From contig JAKUNL010000026.1 of the NCBI GenBank assembly GCA_022451925.1, positions 1-43,124 on the forward strand: a stretch of 43,124 nucleotides of DNA, given 5' to 3'. Position numbers and translations under genes: made by a program. Below the pieces are notes generated by a model, which was not told the DNA's origin, did not search any database, and saw only the letters and a program-made list of their open reading frames with translations. Within the stretch, counting starts at the first letter, position 1. Each line of letters starts with the position of its first letter. This DNA comes from Dehalococcoidia bacterium. GTDB taxonomy: Bacteria > Chloroflexota > Dehalococcoidia > Lucifugimonadales > UBA3495. Shown one piece after another: positions 16,200 to 23,745 of this stretch.

Positions 16200-17024
16200 A
16201 TGCACCAAAGTCGATACTTTGCAAACAGGAATCAATTAAGACTTGCAGGTGGATTGCTGATTGGCATCATGTCTGCCCTAGGTATCGGCCTTGGTGTAGG
16301 ATTTGGATATACCGTGGCGATTCTCTCAGTGTCTGCTGGGCTGGTTTCATTGGGAGCGGTCGCGGGCACTATCATTGGTGGTAGAACCCTGGCAGGCTTC
16401 CTCACAGGTCTCCTCCTAACAGCCCTGATAGTCTGGGTGAGCGGTATCTTCCATTTCGTTGGCGGGTTTGGTGGGTTACTGGCGTGCAGGTTGGTCTGTG
16501 AGGCTGAGATATTGGGACTTTCATGCGCAGACGTCCCGTGGCCTGCGATCTACGCGATTGGATCGCTCTTTGGAACTCTGTTGGTTTTTTGCTGGATAGT
16601 GGCTTCGGTTGTCCTCGATGAGATTAAATTCAATGTTGACGCTGATGTAACTGTAATAGTCCCGGATAAGAAACACCAACCTGGCGACAACGTAGTCGTT
16701 TGTGTTGCAGTTTCTTCTCGAGAGGATTTTTACTTTCGGCGAGGGATATTGAGGTTGGTTAGCTGGGAAATAGTCCATACAAAGGACGGGCCCTTAGAGC
16801 GTGTGCTGTGGTCTTCGGAGAGACGCTTTGGGAATAGCACTAGATTGGTTAGTCGACAGGAGCATAGAGAGGAAATAGCCGTCGCTTTGCCAAAACGCTG
16901 GGAGACCAATTTTATCGGAGCTTTTTGGGGAGTCCGGGTCACCCTGAACATACCTGGAGCCAAAGATATTCATACGGGGCGTAGGATATCGGTATTTGGC
17001 GATCAGGCTCAGATGCCTGTTTAG
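16200..17024 (+). CDS. Membrane protein with C-terminal beta-sandwich-like domain
   Basis: A 274-residue protein of unknown function. Residues 1-137 hold four or so hydrophobic segments rich in Gly/Ala (GLLIGIMSALGIGLGVGFGY; LLLTALIVWVSGIFHFVGG; IYAIGSLFGTLLVFCWIVAS). From about 140 to the end the protein is soluble and beta-rich (VTVIVPDKKHQPGDNVVV, then LRLVSWEIVHTKDGPLERVL), with a pattern like arrestin-type or immunoglobulin-like sandwiches. No ribosome-binding site is seen before the ATG at 16200. The SagB-type gene follows by 78 bases on the same strand, so they may be a pair. I do not assign a function. Confidence 0.6.
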   Translation: MHQSRYFANRNQLRLAGGLLIGIMSALGIGLGVGFGYTVAILSVSAGLVSLGAVAGTIIGGRTLAGFLTGLLLTALIVWVSGIFHFVGGFGGLLACRLVCEAEILGLSCADVPWPAIYAIGSLFGTLLVFCWIVASVVLDEIKFNVDADVTVIVPDKKHQPGDNVVVCVAVSSREDFYFRRGILRLVSWEIVHTKDGPLERVLWSSERRFGNSTRLVSRQEHREEIAVALPKRWETNFIGAFWGVRVTLNIPGAKDIHTGRRISVFGDQAQMPV

Positions 17025-17102
17025 CAGGATTCTGCAATCTTGACCCGATAGGAGTCCGGGATTATATAGACTTACCGCTAGATAGGTTGGTAAGGAAAGG
17101 GG

Positions 17103-18662
17103 ATGTTAATCTTGGCAAATAGCGAAAAAACGGCGGCTCAAGAATTTCATGATGCAACAAATCTCAGCTATATTAATCTGCTGACTAAACCCCCTCTATA
17201 TAAATCCTATACCGGACTATCTTCCATTCCGCTTCCTCAGTCCGATGCACCTGAGATGCCGACTCTCGAAGCTCTAGCCCGTCCTGCAACTACCGGAACT
17301 GCTCCTCTAGATTTGCTATCTATCTCCCAACTACTCCATTATTCTGCAGGCCTGATCAGGAAGAGTGTCTCGCCTTCGGCGGGTGAAGTTCACTACCGCG
17401 CGGCAGCCTCCGCCGGAGCCCTTTACCCTATAGAGTTATACCTCGTATGCGGGGAATTGGATGGATTGGCCGCTGGCGTGTACCACTACTCTCCTGCTGG
17501 CCACGCTCTCACTAAATTGAGAACCGGAGATCTGCGAGGTAACTTAGCTGCTTCTGCTGATGATGAGACATTGGCATCATCTCCTGCGATCATCATTAGC
17601 ACTGCGGTCTTCTGGCGCAGCGCTTGGAAATACCGAACTCGGGGCTACCGGTATTGTTTCTGGGATAATGGCACGATGCTGGCCAACTTGCTGGCAACCG
17701 CCAGTGCCGTGGGCCAGCCCGCTCGCGTTATTGCCGGATTCATTGACTTCCAAGTAGACCTGATTCTGGGTCTGGATTCGCGCGAAGAAGCCAGCATATG
17801 CCTAATCGCGGTTGGAGCGCCTGAAGAGCAACCAGCTGCGGCTTCGGAGTCGATGGAGGTCATTGATTGTGGAGACCTTGGCTTCAATGATGCCATTCCG
17901 TACCCAGAGTCTCGTCGGCTCCACATTGAAGCCGCTTTGACCTCTGCGCAGGAAGTAGGTCGATGGCGAGTAGAGACGCAAGTTCGAGAGACAAATGTAT
18001 TCGGAGAGATAGCCTCAGCACCATTGGGCGAGTCAATATCTTGCCGAGGGTCAACACGTCGTTTCGCCAGAGAACCAATATCCTATGATCAGTTATCGGC
18101 GCTTTTGGCAGCGTCTTCTGTTACGATGCCAACCGATTTTGGAGGACGACTTACAGAGCCTTATCTGATTGTAAATGCGGTGGATGGATTGGTATCCGGT
18201 GCTTATCACTATTCACGGATAAAGTCAGAGTTGCAGCTTCTTCGAGAAGGTGAAATGAGGAACGAGGCTGGACATCTTTGCTTTGAGCAGGCATTAGGTG
18301 CCGATGCTAGCGTGGTGATATTCTTTCTTTCTGATCTGAATTCCGTATTGGAACGTTTGGGAAACCGGGGCTACAGGGCTGCGCAACTGGAGGCAGGGGT
18401 TTTGGGTGGCAATCTGTATATGGGCGCTCATTCCCTTGGGTTAGGCGCCACCGGTATGACTTTTTTTGATGACGCTGTAACCGCTTTCTTCTCTCCTCAC
18501 GCCGCTGGAAAAAGTCTCATGTTCCTAGTTGGTTTAGGTCGTACATCCAGTCAAAATCAGGTGCGACCCTTCCGGTCTAAATACGGTGTGTTGAAAGACT
18601 CGTTGGCTCGAGGTGCTACTGGCGAACGACGCCCAGTTCCCGAATGGCTATACAGCAACTAG
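17103..18662 (+). CDS. SagB-type oxidoreductase with two nitroreductase domains
   Basis: A 519-residue FMN-dependent oxidoreductase of the SagB/ThcOx family. Domain 1 (about residues 60-260) has the hallmark RAAASAGALYPIELYLV and AAGVYHYSPAGH. Domain 2 (about 290-500) repeats it in diverged form (CRGSTRRFAREPISYDQLS, then GAYHYSRIKSELQLL), with FMN-pocket-like LEAGVLGGNLYMGAHSLGLG. In azol(in)e peptide pathways SagB oxidises thiazolines, but no YcaO cyclodehydratase or precursor peptide is in this window, so the role is open. The ATG at 17103 sits almost on top of AAGGAAAGGGG; a TTG at 17112 is better spaced. It may be cotranscribed with the membrane protein upstream. It ends 9 bases from the convergent aldolase gene. 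Confidence 0.85.
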   Translation: MLILANSEKTAAQEFHDATNLSYINLLTKPPLYKSYTGLSSIPLPQSDAPEMPTLEALARPATTGTAPLDLLSISQLLHYSAGLIRKSVSPSAGEVHYRAAASAGALYPIELYLVCGELDGLAAGVYHYSPAGHALTKLRTGDLRGNLAASADDETLASSPAIIISTAVFWRSAWKYRTRGYRYCFWDNGTMLANLLATASAVGQPARVIAGFIDFQVDLILGLDSREEASICLIAVGAPEEQPAAASESMEVIDCGDLGFNDAIPYPESRRLHIEAALTSAQEVGRWRVETQVRETNVFGEIASAPLGESISCRGSTRRFAREPISYDQLSALLAASSVTMPTDFGGRLTEPYLIVNAVDGLVSGAYHYSRIKSELQLLREGEMRNEAGHLCFEQALGADASVVIFFLSDLNSVLERLGNRGYRAAQLEAGVLGGNLYMGAHSLGLGATGMTFFDDAVTAFFSPHAAGKSLMFLVGLGRTSSQNQVRPFRSKYGVLKDSLARGATGERRPVPEWLYSN

Positions 18663-18671
18663 TTGGTAATC

Positions 18672-19478
18672 CTACTTAATGGCATTCTTGCGTATCTGCT
18701 CCAATGCCATTTGCATATGCCATTCCATTGCCCCCAGTCCGACGACTCGCACTCCCATGTCAAACAATCGCTTGGCCGCTGCAGCCATGGATTCGAAATC
18801 CGGCGAGTCCAATCCCATGTTGTACATGATAGCGGCGCCGTTTCGTTCAGCGGTCTTAACCGCATTCTCCACTAGCCGCATCACTTTAGGGTCCTCGTAT
18901 TTGAAGGGTACACCCAGTATCTTGGTAACGTCTCCTGCTGCCAACCAGACTAGTTCTATGCCATCAACACTTAGAATCTCATCCAGTTCATTTAATGCCC
19001 CTTCACTTTCAACCGTGGGGACGATTAGTGTTCCGGCGCGAGTCTTTTCGGCATAATCAGGGAATTCTTCGGCTGTCCAAAACCGGCGCAGGTGTATCTG
19101 ACGATGCCAGTCGTTTTTAAGTTCGGACAGATCTCTTACCTCCTGTGCCGAACTCACTGAAACCGTTACTGCTGTGGCCCCTAAAGCTAAGGCGCGCGCC
19201 GCGTCGGAGATTGTGCGCCGGTCTGTGCCGTCGGTCCAGGGAAACGATTGCACCCTAATCATCGGAGAGATGCCTGTGCCACGGGCGGCTCGAATCAGAT
19301 GTGCGATGTTATCCCAGTCGTGTGCGGTGAACATCATGTCTGCCATAAAGCAATCTATCCCAGCAATACCCGCAACTTCCACCATGTTGGGATGGCTGAA
19401 TACGTAGGCACATAGCGAGGGGTTGCCTCTCTTGAGGTTGCTCAGGAGTCGGTCGGTCTCTTCATTGGGAAAAAGCAA
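18672..19478 (-). CDS. HpcH/HpaI-like aldolase homologue with altered active site
   Basis: A 268-residue TIM-barrel protein of the HpcH/HpaI and citrate-lyase-beta group. It retains the substrate Arg (SPMIRVQSF), the metal Glu (TVESEGALNEL) and the metal Asp (VWLAAGDVTKILG). The Asp-x-Glu-His motif used for catalysis by true HpaI aldolases is replaced by DMMF (residues 47-50 in FMADMMFTAHDW), so the general-base His and the Glu are gone. It may catalyse a different metal-dependent C-C reaction or bind an oxo-acid. The start is a TTG at 19478 with GGGAGG 6 bases upstream. It follows the luciferase-like monooxygenase gene on the same strand by 123 bases. Confidence 0.82.
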   Translation of the reverse strand: MLFPNEETDRLLSNLKRGNPSLCAYVFSHPNMVEVAGIAGIDCFMADMMFTAHDWDNIAHLIRAARGTGISPMIRVQSFPWTDGTDRRTISDAARALALGATAVTVSVSSAQEVRDLSELKNDWHRQIHLRRFWTAEEFPDYAEKTRAGTLIVPTVESEGALNELDEILSVDGIELVWLAAGDVTKILGVPFKYEDPKVMRLVENAVKTAERNGAAIMYNMGLDSPDFESMAAAAKRLFDMGVRVVGLGAMEWHMQMALEQIRKNAIK

Positions 19479-19522
19479 GATATACCTCCCATAATTTTTG
19501 ACATGGTCTGCAGTAGGGAGTT

Positions 19523-19566
19523 TGCCCTAAACAATATTAGGGCACAAGGTTGGCCTTGTTTTTTTA
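19523..19566 (+). terminator. Two stacked hairpins, T-run on plus strand
   Basis: TGCCCTAA/TTAGGGCA (19523-19544) is followed at once by ACAAGG-TTGG-CCTTGT and seven Ts (19544-19566). The second is a textbook intrinsic terminator reading in the plus direction, although both flanking genes are on the minus strand. The hairpins may still end minus-strand transcription from the monooxygenase gene (which stops at 19602), but the T-run is on the wrong side for that. Confidence 0.6.
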
Positions 19567-19601
19567 TGATGTCCTTTTAAATACCCGGTTATGTGGGTTT
19601 G

Positions 19602-20771
19602 CTAAGTGGTCATACCAGGCCTCTTGAACGAAGGAATAACTTCCTTGGCAAAGCGCGTTAACTGTTCCTTGAATTGGGATTTGGTTTCGCCCATGGGAAA
19701 TCCGATCATGATCTGATCTACGCCTGGGTACTTCTCCTCAATCTCTTTCAGATAAGTGGTGGTTGTCTCGGCGTTACCGGCGAACCATGCCTTCTTGTCC
19801 AATGTCTCCCTGAAATTAACTCCAGAGGCTATGTGACGAGCCACGCCTCCGGGACCGACCTCTGCCATCTGTTCATCGGTATATCTGAGCATGCCCAGAG
19901 GTGCCGAGAACTTCACGTGCTCTTCGAATAGCGGCTCCAGGGCCTTTTCGGCCTTGGAAACTGTGTCATCCAGATATGCCCAGAGGCCAATACCTAAATT
20001 TCCACCCAGCGGGAGGTCTCGACCGTACTTACGGTTTGCCTCTTGGAATTTGTGCATATATTCGTCAACGTAATCGGCGTGGGTACCCAGTATCATTCCT
20101 TTGATGCCATGCTTGGCCATGAAATCCATGCCACGTTCGCTCCCGGACACCACTGGTTGCCATGTCTCAACCGGATGAATCGGGCGGGGTACCACAGTTA
20201 TGTCCTTGAGTGCATAACCCCGGTAGGGCACTTCCGGCGGTATGGAGTAGTGCTTTCCCTGATGTGAGAACGACTCTTGGCTGAAGGATTTCATAACAAT
20301 TTCTACCTGTTCTTCAAACAGTTCCCTGTTGGTGTCGGGATCCAATAAGGGCGCCCCGAATGTCTCGACTTCTCTGGTGTGATATCCCCGGCCAACACCA
20401 AAAACCACTCTACCACCCGTTAATATATCGGCCATTGCGAAATCTTCCGCTAGTCGGACCGGATGCCATATAGGGAGAATGTTAAATCCACATCCAAATT
20501 TAAGGTTCTTGGTGAACTGACATAGGTACTGGCTGAGCATTAGAAGATTTGGAATGCATTCGTAGCCTTCTCTCTGGAAGTGGTGCTCGGCCATCCAAAG
20601 AACGTCGTATCCGAGTTCGTCCATTAAGATAGCGCTTTCTTTGGCGATATCAAAGGCTGTTATCAAACGGTCATTGGAGTACCAGCGGTCGTCATGTGGA
20701 ACGCCATTGAAACCGATGTCTTCTCCTTCTAATACATGCCCCGCATATAGGGTCGAAAATTGTGTGATCAA
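19602..20771 (-). CDS. Luciferase-like (LLM) flavin-dependent monooxygenase
   Basis: A 389-residue F420- or FMN-dependent oxidoreductase of the bacterial luciferase superfamily. Visible family stretches: MDELGYDVLWMAEHHF, LKFGCGFNILPIWHPVRLAEDFAMADILTGGR, VFGVGRGYHTREVETFG and a long insert of the alkane-monooxygenase-like type. These enzymes oxygenate organic substrates with reduced flavin; expanded sets of them are known from SAR202 genomes. The start is TTG at 20771 with AAAGGAG 9-10 bases upstream, and no in-frame ATG nearby is as good. It leads a minus-strand pair with the altered HpaI-like protein. Confidence 0.92.
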   Translation of the reverse strand: MITQFSTLYAGHVLEGEDIGFNGVPHDDRWYSNDRLITAFDIAKESAILMDELGYDVLWMAEHHFQREGYECIPNLLMLSQYLCQFTKNLKFGCGFNILPIWHPVRLAEDFAMADILTGGRVVFGVGRGYHTREVETFGAPLLDPDTNRELFEEQVEIVMKSFSQESFSHQGKHYSIPPEVPYRGYALKDITVVPRPIHPVETWQPVVSGSERGMDFMAKHGIKGMILGTHADYVDEYMHKFQEANRKYGRDLPLGGNLGIGLWAYLDDTVSKAEKALEPLFEEHVKFSAPLGMLRYTDEQMAEVGPGGVARHIASGVNFRETLDKKAWFAGNAETTTTYLKEIEEKYPGVDQIMIGFPMGETKSQFKEQLTRFAKEVIPSFKRPGMTT

Positions 20772-21130
20772 GTCGATTCGCTCCTTTAAATCGCCAGTCG
20801 ATTGTTATCTATAACGATACCTAATTTCTTTATTTTATCTTGGCTTAGTGATCTACAAACGTCTAGCAGCGTAGATTTTTGGGAAGTGATAGGCCCTTAA
20901 TGGCCGCTGCCATGTTTAAATCAACGGTATGTGGATTAATGGCTATGGAATTCTCGGTAGGATATCTCTCCTAACTGTTCGTCGGTGCGTGTTGCCGTGC
21001 GCGAGTATATAATTTGCCACATTACTAAAGTAATGGGTAAAAGTTTGAGCAACCGCCGTGGGATAAATTCACCGTGTGCTGCTACAGGCTAGAACAATAT
21101 CTGAATCTTTGCAGTATAGAGGAGTTAAAG
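20772..21130. other. Intergenic region between divergent genes
   Basis: About 359 bases between the monooxygenase and reductase start codons. It contains TATATAAT (21006-21013) as a possible plus-strand -10 and a small inverted repeat CATTAC-TAAA-GTAATG (21020-21035) just after it, a possible operator. No clear -35 is seen and no gene. Confidence 0.4.
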
Positions 21131-22078
21131 ATGGAGAAGGTAGGATTTATTGGATTGGGTAATATGGGCGGCGGCATGGCTGGAAATATCCAAAAAGCCG
21201 GATACGAAATGGTGATTCACGATATCAACGAGGGTGCCACTAGGCCGTTTTTGGAAGCAGGCGCCCATTTGGGACACTCACCCGCTGATGTGGCTGGTCA
21301 ATGCGATGTGACATTTACGTCGTTGCCCGGACCTCGGGAGGTCGAGGCCGTTGCTGTGGGGTTGGAAGGTGTTCTGGAAGGAGCTAAGCCCGGTTCTGTA
21401 TACATTGACCTCTCCACCAGCAGGCCGACATTGATTCGCGAGCTGGAGCCCAAGTTCAGGGAGAAGGGAATCCACGTTTTGGACGCACCTGTGAGCGGCG
21501 GTAAATCCGGGGCGCAGAGCCGGAATCTAGCCGTGATGGTCGGTGGCGATAAAGAGGTGTTTGATCGGGTTAAGCCGCTGCTCGACGCCTTTGGAGATAA
21601 GGTCTTTTACGCAGGAGAAATCGGAGCTGGTTCGGTGGCAAAACTGGTACACAACATGATTGGTCACGGCGTGCGTCAGGCTATCGCAGAGGGAATGACC
21701 CTAGGAGTAAAGGCTGGTGTGGACACGGAAGCCCTTTGGCAATGCATCCGCCGCGGTTCCCTAGGCCGTATGAACGTTCTCCATGAAGGGTTTGTTCGCA
21801 GTGTGTTTAAGGGTGAATATGAACCAGCTGGGTTCGCTCTGAATCTGGCTCGTAAGGACATCGGCTTAGCCACGGAGTTGGCCAAGGAGTATGATGTTCC
21901 CATGCCCATTGCCAACCTTGCCGAGCAGTTGGCTATCCAGGCTATGAACCGGGGCTGGGGGCACCAGGACAGCACGGTTATAGTAAAACTGCAAGAGGAG
22001 ATCGCTGATGTGGAGTTGAGAGCAAACATAGATGTCACTCAGTCTGCGAAGTTTATTACAACCCATCCCGACGCTTAA
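21131..22078 (+). CDS. 3-hydroxyisobutyrate-dehydrogenase-family NAD(P) reductase
   Basis: A 315-residue beta-hydroxyacid dehydrogenase. It has the N-terminal dinucleotide motif (VGFIGLGNMGGGMAGNI), the substrate-binding DAPVSGGKSGAQSRNLAVMVGG and the catalytic Lys loop (GAGSVAKLVHNMIGHG), so all catalytic elements are intact. Members interconvert 3-hydroxyisobutyrate, tartronate, 2-(hydroxymethyl)glutarate or similar acids and their semialdehydes. The frame is open upstream to a GTG at 21074, but the ATG at 21131 has GAGGAG 6-7 bases upstream and sits at the right distance from the GxGxxG. Convergent with the tubulin-like operon; a shared terminator lies between. Confidence 0.9.
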   Translation: MEKVGFIGLGNMGGGMAGNIQKAGYEMVIHDINEGATRPFLEAGAHLGHSPADVAGQCDVTFTSLPGPREVEAVAVGLEGVLEGAKPGSVYIDLSTSRPTLIRELEPKFREKGIHVLDAPVSGGKSGAQSRNLAVMVGGDKEVFDRVKPLLDAFGDKVFYAGEIGAGSVAKLVHNMIGHGVRQAIAEGMTLGVKAGVDTEALWQCIRRGSLGRMNVLHEGFVRSVFKGEYEPAGFALNLARKDIGLATELAKEYDVPMPIANLAEQLAIQAMNRGWGHQDSTVIVKLQEEIADVELRANIDVTQSAKFITTHPDA

Positions 22079-22114
22079 TCAGATTTTATCTGAGGGAAAA
22101 TATTTACGTTAATA

Positions 22115-22150
22115 AAAAAGACCGAGCTCAATAACGAGCCCGGTCTTTTT
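22115..22150. terminator. Bidirectional terminator
   Basis: Stem AAAAAGACCG-A-GCTC pairing with GAGC-C-CGGTCTTTTT with one A/C mismatch and a short AT-rich loop. It has A- and T-runs on the two sides, between two convergent genes (stops at 22078 and 22172). This is the clearest intrinsic terminator in the window. Confidence 0.85.
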
Positions 22151-22171
22151 CGTTAGCTGGTTTGGAATGTA

Positions 22172-23734
22172 TTAGGAGTCGGTATCCACTGTGTTCATAA
22201 TCTTGTCTTGGGGTTTGACCACACCGTTCAGTAGGTCGCCATCTGTGAATTGTCCGTTTGTCAACCTGGTGGCGATATCTTCTCTCCCGTCCCAGAGCTT
22301 CTTCAAGTCATCATCAATCAATTCAATGATGGCCCGCCTAACTCCGGTTTCTTCTCCAATGTCCGGATACAGTTTCCAGGACTCTTTACTGACTGCGTTC
22401 AACCAGCCAGAGGCGTCCCCGTTGTTTCCGCCGCGTACGTCTTCAAAGTGCCAGGCGTACCAGGCATTGACCATGTCTCGGAAGATTGCTAGGTCAGAGA
22501 TTGGGGCTCCCACAGTGGACATTTGTACTTCAAACCTGTGGTTGTCGCCAGGATGGCCTTCGACGGCGGCAAATTTCCGCCCCCCGCCCAAGCCTCGTAA
22601 GACAGAGTCGTGGAGATTAGATGCTGTGATACCTACGCCAGAGGCGGAGTCAACGTGGCCAACTCGAACATCACCAACCCGCCACATCTTCTCTTCCATG
22701 GCAGACGCGCCCATATGCATGTCCACTAATAGCTCTCCCAGTTCCTCTCCGAACCTGGCTCCGTTGCTGGCTCCGTTGGACATCAAAGATAGGAATCCAG
22801 TGTCGATAGCAACGGTACTTTGAATCTTCTTCGAGGTTGCCACTGCTAACAACTCTTGCAGTTCAATTGATTCCACTCGGTTGGAGCCGTAGACCGGTTT
22901 ACCGGCTAGAGAATTTTGGACGTCGGTAGCAATGTCGGCTAAGTCCTGATTACCGAGTTGGAAACGGCCCAGGATGCGCTTTGCGATGTCCTGAGCTTGT
23001 TCTCCAGTTAATAGGTTCTTTACTGTCGGGTCGTCACTGTCGAATGACCAGTGTTCGGAGTTGGTTACTTCTTGATAGAGACGTCCGCCTGAGGCGGACA
23101 ATCTGCGGAATTCACTGATCATCTCCATCCAAGTGGTTGAGTACTCGCTCAGTTCTTCGAGCAGGCCGTTTATAACCTCTCCCACGTGATTGAGGCAGAC
23201 AGTTTCTAGGCGCTCGTCGGTTTCTTCCTGCCATTTTGCCAAACGTTTTCGGCGTTCATTTGGTGACACGTCTAATTGGCTGTGCGTGGGTTCAGCCACA
23301 TTTGGCAGGTCTCGCTTGATCGCTCGATCAGCCAAGGCTGTCCATCTTCTCACCGGAGGTTCTTGGTCTGGGGCAGTCACCAATTGCTGAATGAATAAAT
23401 TCTCGAGCCTGTTGCCGATGTCTATCAGCATCTCGTCTCGCTTTACATCGGCAAAGGTGTTGGCACGAGCTAATTCAGTACGTAACTCCGAGTTGGCTTC
23501 CAGAACCATTCGGTCACTCAAGTTGCCATCTGGACGCAGACGTTCAAACAATGAATTAATTGCTCGTTCAACTTCAACAAGTGCCCCGTGCACAGCACCA
23601 TGAATCTGTATGAAAGCGTCCCTGGATCCGGTCCGGCTGGTGCTGATGAAGTCCAATGGATCCACAGGACTAGGAACCCGGTTGGTCATTTCACTAAATG
23701 AAAGGCGTTTTCTTTTAAAACTAAACTTGGCCAT
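22172..23734 (-). CDS. Partner of the tubulin-like protein (unknown, 520 aa)
   Basis: A large soluble protein without a signal peptide or membrane segment. The N-terminus is basic (MAKFSFKRKRLSF), followed by a long mostly helical region (about 50-270) with charged heptad-like stretches. A C-terminal part includes GHPGDNHRFEVQMSTVGAPI, FRDMVNAWYAWHFEDVRGG and SWKLYPDIGEE. From memory, the C-terminal halves of the long (about 1000-residue) bacterial tubulin-like proteins carry similar stretches (a 'vhGxPl' strand, an aromatic helix, and a late 'ypdi' turn), so this may be their missing second half. The ATG at 23734 has GGGAGG 9-10 bases upstream, and only 11 bases separate it from the tubulin-like gene, so they form an operon. 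No independent function is known to me. Confidence 0.7.
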   Translation of the reverse strand: MAKFSFKRKRLSFSEMTNRVPSPVDPLDFISTSRTGSRDAFIQIHGAVHGALVEVERAINSLFERLRPDGNLSDRMVLEANSELRTELARANTFADVKRDEMLIDIGNRLENLFIQQLVTAPDQEPPVRRWTALADRAIKRDLPNVAEPTHSQLDVSPNERRKRLAKWQEETDERLETVCLNHVGEVINGLLEELSEYSTTWMEMISEFRRLSASGGRLYQEVTNSEHWSFDSDDPTVKNLLTGEQAQDIAKRILGRFQLGNQDLADIATDVQNSLAGKPVYGSNRVESIELQELLAVATSKKIQSTVAIDTGFLSLMSNGASNGARFGEELGELLVDMHMGASAMEEKMWRVGDVRVGHVDSASGVGITASNLHDSVLRGLGGGRKFAAVEGHPGDNHRFEVQMSTVGAPISDLAIFRDMVNAWYAWHFEDVRGGNNGDASGWLNAVSKESWKLYPDIGEETGVRRAIIELIDDDLKKLWDGREDIATRLTNGQFTDGDLLNGVVKPQDKIMNTVDTDS

Positions 23735-23745
23735 TCCTATCCTCC

